A DNA stretch of 64,000 nucleotides from assembly GCF_003324525.1 (NCBI RefSeq), contig NZ_QGDC01000001.1, positions 1-64,000 of the forward strand, given 5' to 3'. The notes under the pieces are model-generated. The model was given only the letters and a program-made list of their open reading frames with translations. It made no database searches and was not told where the DNA came from. The stretch comes from Mucilaginibacter hurinus (GTDB lineage: Bacteria > Bacteroidota > Bacteroidia > Sphingobacteriales > Sphingobacteriaceae). Numbering within the stretch: position 1 is the stretch's first letter; the number at the start of each line of letters is the position of its first letter. A program made the translations under genes and the position numbers. Of the stretch, positions 33,186 through 43,253 are shown piece after piece.

Positions 33186-35618
33186 TTAATATATCGGCGG
33201 AAATTTAGCCGGGTTGCTTTCGCTCACCATAGCATATACGGTTTCGATAACATCATCAACCGACGGTTTGGTGAAGTAATCCCCGTCTGACCCATACGGC
33301 GGACGATGGTCTTTCGCGGTAAGGGTTTTGGGTTGGCTGTCAAGATAGTAATAGCCGTTTTGGCCCTCTACTATTTTTTGTAGAATATAAGCGGATGCGG
33401 CGCCGGGTAAGTCTTCGTCAACTACCAGCAGCTTATTTGTTTTTTGTAACGATGCTGCGCAGATGTTATCCGTATCAAACGGGAACAGCGTTTGCGGATC
33501 AATTACTTCAATATTTACACCTAGTTTTTCCAGTTCAGGAATAGCTTCCATTACCACACGCAGTGTTGATCCGTATGATACTACGGTGATGTCGGCACCC
33601 TCATGCATCACTTCGGCCTTGCCTAATGGTACTGTAAACTCACCTACATTGGCAGGCAGTTTTTCTTTAAGGCGGTAACCGTTTAGGCACTCAATCATCA
33701 AAGCCGGCTCATCGCCCCTTAGCAGGGTGTTATACATACCGGCAGCCTGTGTCATGTTACGTGGCACGCAAATATGTAAACCCCTTACAGAATTGAGCAG
33801 CATGCCGAGCGGTGAGCCAGAGTGCCAGATGCCCTCAAGCCTGTGCCCACGCGTACGCACTATTAACGGTGCTTTTTGTCCGCCGCTGGTGCGGTAGCTC
33901 AAGCTGGCCAAATCATCACTTAATACATTGATGGAGTACAGCAAATAATCCATATACTGTATCTCTGCAATAGGCCTTAAACCGCGTACAGCCAAGCCTA
34001 CGCCCTGCCCTATTATGCTGGCTTCGCGTATGCCGGTGTCGGTAATGCGAATGTCACCGTACTTATTTTGCAGGCCGGCGAAGCCCTGGTTAACATCGCC
34101 TATTGCGCCAACATCCTCACCAAAGGCAACAATAGCCGGATCGCGTTCAAAATTGGCATCGAAACAGGCGTTAAGCACCTCGCGCCCGTCAAGTATTTTT
34201 GCATCGTCGTTATATTCGGCGGCCACAACCGGCACATTCAACGGCGACTGCAGCGTTTCTGTAAATAACTTGGAGTTAAAACGCTCTTTGTTCTTGCTGT
34301 TCTCTTCATTAAGCCAGTTCAGCAACGCCTGCCGCTCGGCAACAGGCTCATTGAGCGTAGCACGCAGGGCTTTGCGCATGGCTGTAGTTATATCTTTACG
34401 GCCCGGATCAATACATGCACGCAATTCGGTAGTAATAGCGGCAAGGTCGTCTTTTGCGGTAACATAAATGGCCAGTTGATCAATCAGTTTAGCCGCTTCA
34501 TCAAGCTCTGCCCTGATTTCGTTACTTAATTCGTTCCACGCCTCGCGCTGGCACTCGCGGACGTATTTTTTGGCCGCAGCTTCCAACTCGTCAATTTCTT
34601 CGGTAGTAGCCACAGCCGATTCGATTATCCATTTACGCATCTGCGCCAGGCAATCATACTCCTCCTCCCAGGCCAGTCGTTCTTTTGATTTATAACGTTC
34701 GTGCGAGCCTGATGTTGAGTGGCCTTGCGGCTGTGTCATCTCTGTAACGTGTATCATTACCGGCACGTGCTGCTCGCGGCACTGCTTTATGGCAAATTCA
34801 TATGTTTCGCACAGGGCAACATAATCCCATCCGCGCACTTTAAATATCTCGTAACCATTGCTGCCTTTTTCGCGCTGAAAGCCTTTTAATACCTCTGATA
34901 TGTCCTCTTTGGTGGTTTGCAGTTTGGCCGGCACCGAAATGGCATAGGCATCATCCCAAACCGAAATAGCCATAGGCACCTGTAGCACCCCGGCCGCGTT
35001 AAATACCTCAAAAAATAATCCTTCGGAAGTTGAACCATTGCCAATAGTACCAAAGGCAACCTCGTCGCCATTTACCGAAAACTGATCAAACTGGTGCAAG
35101 TCGGGATTTTGCCTGTAAAGTTTTGATGCGTAAGCCAGCCCAAGCAGCCTGGGCATATGCCCGCCCGTGGTTGACATATCTGCCGAGCAGTTCATGGTTT
35201 CGGCCTGGTTTATCCAGCTGCCATCAGTATTAACAAAGCGTGTAGCATAATGGCAGTTCATTTGCCTGCCGCCTGACGCGGGATCTTTTTCAATATCAGG
35301 GTGAGCGTACAGCTGCGCGAAAAACTCCTTCAGGTTGCTCATCCCTGTAGCAAACATAAAAGTTTGATCGCGGTAATAGCCCGCCCGCCAGTCGCCTTTA
35401 CGGAAAGCCTTTGCCATGGCCAGTTGTGCTACTTCCTTACCATCACCAAATATGCCAAATTTAGCCTTGCCGGTAAGCACTTCGCGCCTGCCCAACAAAC
35501 TTGCCTGCCTGCTTTCATACCCTATGCGGTAATCGTTTATAACAATCTTTTTAAAATCGTCAAAACTAAGCTCAACAGCCCCGGTGTTTCCGGCATTACG
35601 AAGGTCACTTTGTGGCAT
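33186..35618 (-). CDS. 2-oxoacid dehydrogenase E1, fused alpha and beta subunits
   Basis: 810 residues from the ATG at 35618 (MPQSDLRN); a longer frame begins at a TTG at 35684 and is not needed. The alpha half (about 1-440) has the thiamine diphosphate region GTIGNGSTSEGLFFEVFNAAG, preceded by the CHYATRF and TTGGHMPRLLGLAYASK segments. The beta half (about 485-810) has AFGEDVGAIGDVNQGFAGLQ, ITDTGIREASIIGQGVGLAVRGLRPIAEIQYMDYL and RGHRLEGIWHSGSPLG. This fused form is typical for Bacteroidota and likely acts as branched-chain 2-oxoisovalerate dehydrogenase E1, decarboxylating and passing the acyl group to E2. E2 and E3 genes are not adjacent. Confidence 0.92.
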   Translation of the reverse strand: MPQSDLRNAGNTGAVELSFDDFKKIVINDYRIGYESRQASLLGRREVLTGKAKFGIFGDGKEVAQLAMAKAFRKGDWRAGYYRDQTFMFATGMSNLKEFFAQLYAHPDIEKDPASGGRQMNCHYATRFVNTDGSWINQAETMNCSADMSTTGGHMPRLLGLAYASKLYRQNPDLHQFDQFSVNGDEVAFGTIGNGSTSEGLFFEVFNAAGVLQVPMAISVWDDAYAISVPAKLQTTKEDISEVLKGFQREKGSNGYEIFKVRGWDYVALCETYEFAIKQCREQHVPVMIHVTEMTQPQGHSTSGSHERYKSKERLAWEEEYDCLAQMRKWIIESAVATTEEIDELEAAAKKYVRECQREAWNELSNEIRAELDEAAKLIDQLAIYVTAKDDLAAITTELRACIDPGRKDITTAMRKALRATLNEPVAERQALLNWLNEENSKNKERFNSKLFTETLQSPLNVPVVAAEYNDDAKILDGREVLNACFDANFERDPAIVAFGEDVGAIGDVNQGFAGLQNKYGDIRITDTGIREASIIGQGVGLAVRGLRPIAEIQYMDYLLYSINVLSDDLASLSYRTSGGQKAPLIVRTRGHRLEGIWHSGSPLGMLLNSVRGLHICVPRNMTQAAGMYNTLLRGDEPALMIECLNGYRLKEKLPANVGEFTVPLGKAEVMHEGADITVVSYGSTLRVVMEAIPELEKLGVNIEVIDPQTLFPFDTDNICAASLQKTNKLLVVDEDLPGAASAYILQKIVEGQNGYYYLDSQPKTLTAKDHRPPYGSDGDYFTKPSVDDVIETVYAMVSESNPAKFPPIY

Positions 35619-35701
35619 ATTTAATTCTGTTAAGGCGGTAAAATTAAAAAATTCTATTTTGTAATCGGTATTATTTACATTCAAACAACCAACAATAAAT
35701 T

Positions 35702-35729
35702 TTTGATTTATAATTATTCAGTATATTTG
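35702..35729 (+). promoter_or_regulatory. Bacteroidota-type promoter of the DUF1573 gene
   Basis: TTTG at 35702-35705 and TATATTTG at 35722-35729, a perfect match to TAnnTTTG, 23 bp before the ATG. The gap of 16 bp is slightly short. Confidence 0.65.
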
Positions 35730-35752
35730 CCATACCAATTCAATACAAGAAT

Positions 35753-36148
35753 ATGAAAAAAATAATGATAATATGCGCTGTGCTTTTAGGGTTTGTTTTT
35801 ACCGCTGCAGCACAGGATACAAAGCCCGAATTTAAGTTTGTTGAAGAGAAACACAATTTTGGCAAAATACCGCAAGGGACGCCGGTAACCACCGCTTTTG
35901 AGTTTACCAACATTGGCGAAGAGCCGCTGATTTTGGCTGATGTAAAACCTACATGTGGCTGTACCATTGCAGATTACACCAAAACGCCCGTTAAAAAAGG
36001 CGAAAAGGGTACCATTAAAATAACGTACAATGCGGCATCAGTTTCGCCTTTCAGCAAAACTATTGTAGTTACATCAAACGCTAAAACACCGCAAAAAAAT
36101 TTAGTGATTATAGGGGAAGTTGTAGCAGCCAAAGCGGCGAGCCGCTAA
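35753..36148 (+). CDS. Exported DUF1573 protein
   Basis: 131 residues with a signal peptide (MKKIMIICAVLLGFVFTAAAQ). The single domain has KHNFGKIPQGTPVTTAFEFTNIG, then VKPTCGCTIADYTKTPVKKGEKGTIKITY: the CGC motif and the Ig-like beta-sandwich mark DUF1573, close to ASPM/SPD-2/Hydin-type domains. These are common periplasmic or surface proteins of Bacteroidota without known function. Divergent from the E1 gene. Confidence 0.9.
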   Translation: MKKIMIICAVLLGFVFTAAAQDTKPEFKFVEEKHNFGKIPQGTPVTTAFEFTNIGEEPLILADVKPTCGCTIADYTKTPVKKGEKGTIKITYNAASVSPFSKTIVVTSNAKTPQKNLVIIGEVVAAKAASR

Positions 36149-36195
36149 GGTATACACTCCTGTAATGCTTTGTCCCGGCATTAATAGGGATAACC

Positions 36196-36223
36196 AAAGG
36201 GGACACGATAAACGTGTCCCTTT
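36196..36223. terminator. Terminator after the DUF1573 gene
   Basis: aaaggggacacg / cgtgtcccttt stem with one bulged G and a five-base loop. Confidence 0.7.
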
Positions 36224-36251
36224 GCTGTATAAAAATAAATTGACCAAAAAT

Positions 36252-36293
36252 GGTAACGCAATTGTTACCGCCTGAATGTTTTTAATAATTTTG
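36252..36293 (+). promoter_or_regulatory. Promoter of the aminotransferase gene with overlapping palindrome
   Basis: TAATTTTG at 36286-36293 fits the TAnnTTTG box and ends 3 bp before the ATG, implying a leaderless mRNA. The inverted pair ggtaac (36252-36257) / gttacc (36264-36269) covers the place of the -33 element (TTG at 36263-36265), so it could be a repressor or activator site. Confidence 0.5.
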
Positions 36294-36296
36294 TAA

Positions 36297-37526
36297 ATGC
36301 CACAAATTTCGGAAAAGGGGCAGCATTTGCCCGCTTCCCCAATACGTAAACTAACACCGTTTGCTGATAAAGCCAAGCAAGACGGGAAAAAAGTATATCA
36401 CCTGAACATTGGACAGCCTGACATTGCTACGCCTGAAGGCATGCTTAATGCCGTAAAAAATATCGATTTTAACATATGGGCCTATACAGCCTCTGAAGGA
36501 ACACTTGCCTACCGGAAAAAGTTAACTGAATATTATAACAAGCACGGTTATAACATTACGCCTGATGATATTTTAGTTACAACCGGTGGTTCAGAAGCCA
36601 TTGTAATTGCTATGATGACCTGCCTGGACGCGGGTGACGAGGTAATTATACCCGAACCATTTTACGCCAATTATAATGCTTTTGCCGGCCAGGGCGATAT
36701 TGTGGTGAAGCCAATATTATCTGTTATTGAAAACGACTTTGCTTTGCCTAAGGCCAGCGAGTTTGAAAAGGTTATTACCCCTAAAAGCCGCGCCATATTT
36801 ATATGCAGCCCCAACAACCCTACCGGGCATTTATATACCCGCGAAGAACTGGAAGAACTAAAGGCGCTTTGTATAAAGCATGACCTGTTTTTGCTGTGCG
36901 ACGAAGCCTACCGCGAGTTTTGTTACGATGGCCGCCAGTTTACCTCGCCCATGCACCTGGACGGACTTGACGAGCACGTTATAATGATTGACACGGTGAG
37001 CAAGCGCTACAGCGCCTGCGGCGCGCGTTTGGGCTGTCTTATCACGAAGAACAAACAGGTATGGCAGGCCGCGCTAAAATTTGCGCAGGCCCGCTTAAGC
37101 CCCGGCATGGTTGAGCAGATTGCCGGCGAAGCGGCCATTGATACCCCCGACAGTTACTTTGAAGCGGTAAGCAAGGAATATACCGCCCGCCGCGATACGC
37201 TGGTGAGCGCCCTTAATAAAATTGACGGTGTGTACTGCCCTACCCCAGGCGGCGCATTTTACGTGGTAACCAAACTGCCTATTGATAATGCCGACAGGTT
37301 TTGCCAATGGCTGCTGGAAGATTTTACTTACCAAAACCAAACGCTGATGCTGGCACCGGCAACGGGTTTTTACAGCACCCCCGGCGCGGGCCTAAACGAG
37401 GTTCGGCTGGCCTATGTAATAAACCAGGACGACCTTAAAAAAGCCATGGTTTGTTTAGATGAGGCATTAAAAGTTTACCCCGGCAGGGTGGTTAATGCGG
37501 CGCGCGTAGCGGCTCATGTTGAATAA
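36297..37526 (+). CDS. Pyridoxal-phosphate aminotransferase (class I/II, AspC-like)
   Basis: 409 residues. Fold type I aminotransferase: HLNIGQPDIATPEGM (about 36-50), TTGGSEAIVIAMMTCLDAGDEVI (about 95-117), SPNNPTGHLYT (about 171-181), LCDEAYREF (about 201-209), the PLP Lys in DTVSKRYSACGARLG (about 232-246; Lys at about 236), and the C-terminal Arg in LNEVRLAY. Likely substrates are aspartate, aromatic amino acids or related 2-oxo acids. Given the absence of an aminotransferase in the aromatic operon, it might serve Phe/Tyr synthesis, but nothing in the sequence proves this. Confidence 0.92.
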   Translation: MPQISEKGQHLPASPIRKLTPFADKAKQDGKKVYHLNIGQPDIATPEGMLNAVKNIDFNIWAYTASEGTLAYRKKLTEYYNKHGYNITPDDILVTTGGSEAIVIAMMTCLDAGDEVIIPEPFYANYNAFAGQGDIVVKPILSVIENDFALPKASEFEKVITPKSRAIFICSPNNPTGHLYTREELEELKALCIKHDLFLLCDEAYREFCYDGRQFTSPMHLDGLDEHVIMIDTVSKRYSACGARLGCLITKNKQVWQAALKFAQARLSPGMVEQIAGEAAIDTPDSYFEAVSKEYTARRDTLVSALNKIDGVYCPTPGGAFYVVTKLPIDNADRFCQWLLEDFTYQNQTLMLAPATGFYSTPGAGLNEVRLAYVINQDDLKKAMVCLDEALKVYPGRVVNAARVAAHVE

Positions 37527-37601
37527 CGGTGGCTGCACCTAAGACTTAAACGTATTAATACTGCCAATTTTACAGCCATGCTAATCGGCACGTAAATTGT
37601 T

Positions 37602-37609
37602 TATATTTG
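37602..37609 (+). promoter_or_regulatory. ssrA: Probable -7 element (TATATTTG) for tmRNA
   Basis: A perfect TAnnTTTG box, 48 bp upstream of the mature 5' end of tmRNA, leaving a short leader for removal by RNase P. Confidence 0.6.
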
Positions 37610-37657
37610 TACACTACAACTGCAAACTGCCCACCGGGCAAAGCACTTCAAAATATT

Positions 37658-38023
37658 GGGGTCGACCGGAATTGACAGGATGGAGATAAGTAGGTAAGCA
37701 TGCAGCGCGTTGTGTGAATTAGCGCTTTAATCTGAACGCTCAAACTTACAAATGGCGAAAATAACTACGCCTTAGCTGCCTAATTTAGAATTAGCATAGC
37801 TTTTGTCCCGCCGGTTCTCCGTTTCATTGGATCGGCAACCGGGGCATCGAAAAATGAAACTGGCCGGCTTAGGGTGTGATAAGCAGGCGAGATAAAGCAC
37901 CTACGGAAGACGGTACAGGCAAGCAACTGGCCTTCCCCTTCCCGACAATTTAACAGAAGCTAAGCATGTAGAAAGCTTACCTTATACCATGTTTGGACGA
38001 GGGTTCGAATCCCTCCGGCTCCA
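37658..38023 (+). ncRNA. ssrA: Transfer-messenger RNA (tmRNA)
   Basis: The tRNA-like ends pair: GGGGTCG (37658-37664) with CGGCTCC (38016-38022), discriminator A at 38023, and the T arm GGGTTCGAATCCC sits just before. The tag reading frame GGC GAA AAT ... TAA (37754-37783) encodes GENNYALAA, with the usual hydrophobic ALAA end recognised by proteases. CCA is not encoded. The molecule rescues stalled ribosomes together with SmpB. It is the one-piece (non-permuted) type. Confidence 0.96.
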
Positions 38024-38043
38024 CGGATTAAAGTATTAAAAGC

Positions 38044-38080
38044 AAAAAGCCTGAAAATCATTAGATTTTCAGGCTTTTTT
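38044..38080. terminator. Terminator of tmRNA / SusD operon
   Basis: A 16-bp perfect stem aaaaagcctgaaaatc / gattttcaggcttttt with a four-base loop, followed by T-runs in both directions. Confidence 0.9.
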
Positions 38081-38115
38081 GGTCACCCATTTTCGTTTAC
38101 TGTGAATATCTAAAA

Positions 38116-39738
38116 TCAGTACCCGTTAGTTTGCGTTAAATTTCCTTGTGAGGCATCAATCTCGCTTTGCGGTACGGGGAAAACAGGGTAATCAGCCTTG
38201 CCTAGCTGTGATATCCATTGGGTATAAAACTTGCCTTTAAGGTCGCCCTTTGATTCAAAGCCTTTGGTCACGCCCCATTCCTTGTAGTATTCTGCTAGCA
38301 GGCTGGTTCTGTTTTGGCGTATCAGGTCCCATAAACGTATTTCTTCCATGGCCAGTTCTACGCGGCGTTCATGATATATATCCTGAAGCAATTTTTCTTT
38401 GCTGGTAAATATGCGCATTGGCAATGCTACCGGTTCAACGGTATGTTGCTGCACGGCACGCTGCGGATCCACCTTTGGTGTTTGGTTTGCACGGGTTCGT
38501 ACCAGGTTAACGTAATTCACGGCTTTGGTATAATCCGCTGATGATGATTGTGTAAGCGCTTCGGCATACAACAGGTACATATCGGCCAAACGGAAAATAA
38601 TTTCGTTTTTACCTGAACAGAACACATCCGATGTGCGCTCAGATTCAATCGTATATATTTTACGATTGCTGTAACCATACGGATTAAACTGGTCATTTTT
38701 TTGAGGTACGCCAGCTTTAAACTCATCCTGCGGCCAGTTGATGGTGTAAATAATCCGCGGATCGCCGGGTTCAAACTCATCAGCCAGATCCTGCGTTGGT
38801 TGATTAAAACCAAAACCCCAATCCCCGCGGCTCATTTGGAATACAACGCGCGGACTGCCCTCGCAGTCGTCTCCCCATCCGGATGCCTGGTTGATAAAGT
38901 TAATCTCAAAGATATTTTCTGTACTGAACTCGCCTTCTGAACGGAAAATCCTTCCGTAGTCGTTTAATAATGAGTATTCGCCGGCATCTTCAATAAGCGC
39001 CTTAAGCACGGGTACGGCTTCGTTGTATTTTCGCTGAAACATTAATGCTTTGGCCAGTAAAGCTTGCCCGGCACCTTTAGTGGCACGGCCCAACTGTTTA
39101 TCGGCAGATAACTGGGCTTTTGAAGGCAGGTTGGGAATGGCTTCAGCCAAATCTGTCTCCACCAGCTTCCATATATCGGCAACAGGCTTACGCGCCAGTT
39201 TTTTCGGATCAATGTCAGCAAAGTCAATAACGGCGTTGGTGAGCAGCGGCGCATCGCCAAAGGCCATGGCAATGTACCAATAGTTAAACGCCCGTAAAAA
39301 CAATGCCTCTGCACGATATCTCTTTTTAAGTTTCTGGCCAGCATCATCAGTTGGAAAAGGAACACCATCTATTTTTGAAAGAATGATATTGGCCTTAGCA
39401 ATACCGTTGTAAGAGCCTACCCAAAGATCTCGCACTGTACCGTTGGTTGCTTGTGGACGATTTTCAAGTATCTGTTCAAATTCCGGCGCGTCGCCAACAC
39501 TTTCTCCGCCTTTCAACGCGTCGTCGCTGCCTATATCGCCAAATACCCAACGCGCATTAGTAAGCCCATCGTTTTGCAGGGCGCTGTAGTTGTCCATTAA
39601 CGCGCTGTAAATATGTTCGGGAGTTTTGTAAAAGTTTTTTACCTCACGTTTAGCTGATATTTCCTGATCTAAAAAGCTCTTTGAACATCCCGCAGTTAAT
39701 AGAAAGCCGGCCAGGATGAAATATATTGATTTCTTCAT
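38116..39738 (-). CDS. SusD/RagB family outer membrane lipoprotein
   Basis: 540 residues with lipobox LLTAGCSKSFLD (Cys near 18). SusD-type blocks: YSALMDNYSALQND, LWVGSYNGIAKANIILSKID, RYRAEALFLRAFNYWYIAMAFGDAPLL (tetratricopeptide-like helices) and the C-terminal region KAVNYVNLVRTRANQTP ... DIYHERRVELAMEEIRLWDLIRQNR. It binds the glycan or other ligand at the cell surface and forms a lid on the SusC transporter. Located 18 bp after SusC on the minus strand. Confidence 0.95.
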   Translation of the reverse strand: MKKSIYFILAGFLLTAGCSKSFLDQEISAKREVKNFYKTPEHIYSALMDNYSALQNDGLTNARWVFGDIGSDDALKGGESVGDAPEFEQILENRPQATNGTVRDLWVGSYNGIAKANIILSKIDGVPFPTDDAGQKLKKRYRAEALFLRAFNYWYIAMAFGDAPLLTNAVIDFADIDPKKLARKPVADIWKLVETDLAEAIPNLPSKAQLSADKQLGRATKGAGQALLAKALMFQRKYNEAVPVLKALIEDAGEYSLLNDYGRIFRSEGEFSTENIFEINFINQASGWGDDCEGSPRVVFQMSRGDWGFGFNQPTQDLADEFEPGDPRIIYTINWPQDEFKAGVPQKNDQFNPYGYSNRKIYTIESERTSDVFCSGKNEIIFRLADMYLLYAEALTQSSSADYTKAVNYVNLVRTRANQTPKVDPQRAVQQHTVEPVALPMRIFTSKEKLLQDIYHERRVELAMEEIRLWDLIRQNRTSLLAEYYKEWGVTKGFESKGDLKGKFYTQWISQLGKADYPVFPVPQSEIDASQGNLTQTNGY

Positions 39739-39755
39739 TGTAATAATTTTAAGGA

Positions 39756-42700
39756 TTAAAACTTCATGTTAACACCAAACTGGAAGGTTCTGGATTGCGG
39801 GAACGTAAAGTAGTCCATTCCGATAAGCCTTTGACGCTGTCCAATATCGCCCACCCCGTAAGCGCCCACTTCCGGATCAAGCCCTGTGTATTTGGTAAAC
39901 GTAAACAGGTTTTGCGCAGATATATATAAACGCATTTGTGAAATTTTAAGGGCCGACAAAGCTTTAGTACCTAAACTGTAACCCAACTGCACATTTTTAA
40001 CACGCATATATGAGCCGTCTTCAACATACCAGTCGGATGACCGGTAGTTATTGTTCGGATCGTTAATTGACATAACAGGATTAGTATTGGAACCATTTTC
40101 AGGTGTCCAGGCGTTATATGCCGCACCCGCCGCAATGTTATCAAAACCCAACGGACGATTTATCTGATATTTATTGTGATTAAACAATTTGTTGCCGTAT
40201 GAACCTTGCAGGAAAATGACCATGTCAAAACGCTCATACTTGAGGTTAACGTTAAATCCGTAAGTAAATTTAGGGTGCGGGTTACCAATGGAAGTTTTGT
40301 CATTGTCATTGATAACGCCATTGCCGTCAACGTCTACAAACCGGATATCCCCCGGGCGTGCATTAGGTTGCAGCAGTTGCCCGGTGCCGTTTACGTAATT
40401 GCTCACTTCCTGAGTGCTTTGAAATATTCCATCAGTTTTCCAACCAAAGAATTCCCCGATAGGATGCCCAACAGCAGTGCGTGAAGCACCTGTAACCCTT
40501 GAACCAGGCATACTTTCTACATACGGCTGGCCATCGCCCAAACCGGTAACTGTATTGCGGTAAGTTGAAAGGTTGCCGCCAAGCGTGTATTTAAATTTAC
40601 CGGCATTACCGTTATAGTTAGCGGTAAACTCAAAGCCCTTGTTACTTACGGTACCGGCATTTACCCAAGGCGACGATGCACCAAAAGTTGCAGCCACCGG
40701 GTATAATATCAACATGTCCCTGGTTTTGCGGTTGAAGTACTCCGCTTCGATGGTTAACGCGTCGTTAAAAAACCCCAGCTCAACGCCAATATTTGACTGC
40801 TCGGAAGTTTCCCATTGTAACGATTGATTTCCGGTATTTGAAATTGCATACCCCTGAACGATATCGCCATTATTTAACACAAAACGCCTAAAAATAGTGC
40901 CCTCAACAAATGAGGTATAGCTCCCGGCGCCGATGTTTTGGTTACCTAACTGCCCCCAGCCACCACGCAGCTTAAAGTTGGTGAACCAAGGCATGTTCAG
41001 GCCCTGCCAAAAATTTTCGCGACTGATAACCCAACCGGCAGAAACTGAAGGGAATGTGCCCCATCTACGCCCGGGGTAAAAATTTGCAGACCCATCGCGG
41101 CGGATACTTGCGGCAAACAGGTACTTGTCAGCATAGTTATAGTTGATACGACCAAAATATGAAGCGATTGACCATTCTGTCGCGCTTCCGTTAACCCGGT
41201 CATCGCTGGTACCTGCATCAAGGTACTGGAAATAAGGATCGTTACCGGGCTGGTTATATTTACTGCCATTAATTCCATGTGTTTCGGTATACTCGGCTTG
41301 GGTACCGGCTAATATCGAAAACCTGTGCTTACCTATCTCTTTGCTGTAATCAAGCGTGTTTGACCACACCCAGCCGTTACGGCTAAGCGCGCCGTTGGTT
41401 ACGGATGATACCGTGTTTTGGTCACTAGGATCAAAATAGTAAGTAGGGCTGAATGATTTATTTTCGTTACGCGAGATATCTACACCAAAATTGGTGTTAA
41501 ATACCAAACCCTCTAATATGTCTGCCCTACCAAAAACATTGCCCATAAGTCGTAAAGTGCGGTTATCGCCTATTTGGCGTGCTAAGAGCGCTTTAGGACT
41601 GCTGCCAAAGGTTATATTGGAGTTACCCCACTTGCTGTATGGGTCTGACTGGTCACGTGCCGGATCAATTACCGGAACCAGCGGATCATACAATTGAATG
41701 GATTGTAGAATAGAAGCATAAGTATTTTCGGTTATTTGGTTCGTTATACTCAGGTTCTCTCCTATTTTTATACGCTTGTTTAAGTTATAGTCGGAATTTA
41801 GGCGCACCGAAATACGGTTGTAGCCAGATGGTTTGATTATGCCCTCCTGGTCAAAATAAGCGGCGCTCAAATTGTATCTGGAGTTATCAGTACCGCCGCT
41901 TACGCCCACATTATAGCTCTGTACCATGGCGTTTTTCACTGTTTCATTCCACCAGTTGGTTTTATAACCCTGGTCGTATTCGGCTTTAGCCGTCAGGTAG
42001 CCTGCACCGTTTTCGCCATGTATAGTTTTCATCATGTACAAATACTCGTCGGCATCGGCAGGTTTATAGTTTTTCCACGGGCCGGAAGTACCTACATAAC
42101 CTTCAAAAGTTACTTTAGGCGCGCCTTTGCTTCCTTTTTTAGTGGTAATTAAAATTACACCGTTAGCCGCCCTCGAACCATAAATGGCAGCCGCCGATGC
42201 GTCTTTCAATACCTGCAATGATTCGATATCAGACGGATTTAGGTAGTTCATATTCTCTACCGGCACGCCATCAACAACATACAGCGGATCATTATTATTA
42301 ACCGTACCGATACCGCGTATACGTACAGAAACCGGCGAGCCGGGTATGCCCGAAGCCGACGTTACGGTAACACCTGCCGCCCTGCCCTGTAAGGCCTGCT
42401 CAATACCAGTTACCGGTAAATCCTTTAGCGCTTTGGCGTCAACTGTTGAAATAGATGAGGTAAGATCGGCCTTACGGAGTGTACCGTAACCGATAACTAC
42501 TACCTCGTTCAAATTATTGCTGGCACTTACAGCCAATTTGATGCTAAAAGTACGTTGGCTGCCCACTGCTACCTTTTGCTCTGTATAACCCACAAAGCTG
42601 AAGCTAAGCGAATCGGTATCTTCAACACCGTCAAGTGTAAATTTGCCGGAGGCGTCAGTGACGGTGCCTTTGGTTGTATTTACCACCCTAACGGTCACGC

Positions 42701-43127
42701 CGGGCAAACCTACATTAGTTTCGTCAACCACAGTACCCAACACCGTAGCCGAAGCTGCAATTATAGCCCCTGTTGTATTGTTATTTTCTGAGATGCCAGG
42801 TGTTGTTGAATTTCCGGTAAGGATTATCCTATCGCTCACTACTTCGTACTTGATATTAAATGGCTTAAACATTGCATCCAGTATAGCCGAGAGTTTTTTC
42901 TTACTGGCATCAACCGACACGTGGTTGTCTGCTGCTATGATCTCTCTGCTGTATGAGAAGTTCACCCCGGCCTGCTTTTCAAGTTTTTTTAATGCTTTTT
43001 CGAGTGTCTCGTCGTGAACGGCAACCGAAACGACCTTATCAAGCAATGATTGCGCCCGGGTGTCTTCGGCATATGACAATCCGGTGAGCAATAAAGCTAT
43101 AATTAATTGGCCTATAGTTAATTTCAT
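39756..43127 (-). CDS. SusC/RagA TonB-linked outer membrane transporter with STN domain
   Basis: 1123 residues from the ATG at 43127, which places the signal peptide (MKLTIGQLIIALLLTGLSYA) at the start; an ATG at 43169 gives 14 more residues. After the signal comes an STN domain (about 40-105), which contacts FecR in transduction, then a carboxypeptidase-like domain (TVVDETNVGLPGVTVRVVNTTKGT) and the plug with the SusC signature (VVVIGYGTLRKADLTSSIS; GIGTVNNNDPLYVVDGVPVENMNYLNPSDIESLQVLKDASAAAIYGSRAANGVILITTKKG), then the beta-barrel ending in FGVNMKF. It imports a large ligand driven by TonB. STN plus adjacent FecR/sigma genes imply ligand-induced expression. Confidence 0.96.
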   Translation of the reverse strand: MKLTIGQLIIALLLTGLSYAEDTRAQSLLDKVVSVAVHDETLEKALKKLEKQAGVNFSYSREIIAADNHVSVDASKKKLSAILDAMFKPFNIKYEVVSDRIILTGNSTTPGISENNNTTGAIIAASATVLGTVVDETNVGLPGVTVRVVNTTKGTVTDASGKFTLDGVEDTDSLSFSFVGYTEQKVAVGSQRTFSIKLAVSASNNLNEVVVIGYGTLRKADLTSSISTVDAKALKDLPVTGIEQALQGRAAGVTVTSASGIPGSPVSVRIRGIGTVNNNDPLYVVDGVPVENMNYLNPSDIESLQVLKDASAAAIYGSRAANGVILITTKKGSKGAPKVTFEGYVGTSGPWKNYKPADADEYLYMMKTIHGENGAGYLTAKAEYDQGYKTNWWNETVKNAMVQSYNVGVSGGTDNSRYNLSAAYFDQEGIIKPSGYNRISVRLNSDYNLNKRIKIGENLSITNQITENTYASILQSIQLYDPLVPVIDPARDQSDPYSKWGNSNITFGSSPKALLARQIGDNRTLRLMGNVFGRADILEGLVFNTNFGVDISRNENKSFSPTYYFDPSDQNTVSSVTNGALSRNGWVWSNTLDYSKEIGKHRFSILAGTQAEYTETHGINGSKYNQPGNDPYFQYLDAGTSDDRVNGSATEWSIASYFGRINYNYADKYLFAASIRRDGSANFYPGRRWGTFPSVSAGWVISRENFWQGLNMPWFTNFKLRGGWGQLGNQNIGAGSYTSFVEGTIFRRFVLNNGDIVQGYAISNTGNQSLQWETSEQSNIGVELGFFNDALTIEAEYFNRKTRDMLILYPVAATFGASSPWVNAGTVSNKGFEFTANYNGNAGKFKYTLGGNLSTYRNTVTGLGDGQPYVESMPGSRVTGASRTAVGHPIGEFFGWKTDGIFQSTQEVSNYVNGTGQLLQPNARPGDIRFVDVDGNGVINDNDKTSIGNPHPKFTYGFNVNLKYERFDMVIFLQGSYGNKLFNHNKYQINRPLGFDNIAAGAAYNAWTPENGSNTNPVMSINDPNNNYRSSDWYVEDGSYMRVKNVQLGYSLGTKALSALKISQMRLYISAQNLFTFTKYTGLDPEVGAYGVGDIGQRQRLIGMDYFTFPQSRTFQFGVNMKF

Positions 43128-43253
43128 AATTCTATACCATGTGTTTGGAATACATAGAAATAATTTCATAGATTTAAATCGTTAAGTTTTTTGAAGAAAA
43201 AATGAGACAAAACAAAGCCATCAGAAAATGCGGACCAGCAATTCAGGCTTTGA

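Noticed and set aside
35619..35684. Longer E1 protein starting at a TTG at 35684
   Set aside because: The ATG at 35618 begins the conserved region; the extra residues are AT-rich promoter-like sequence.
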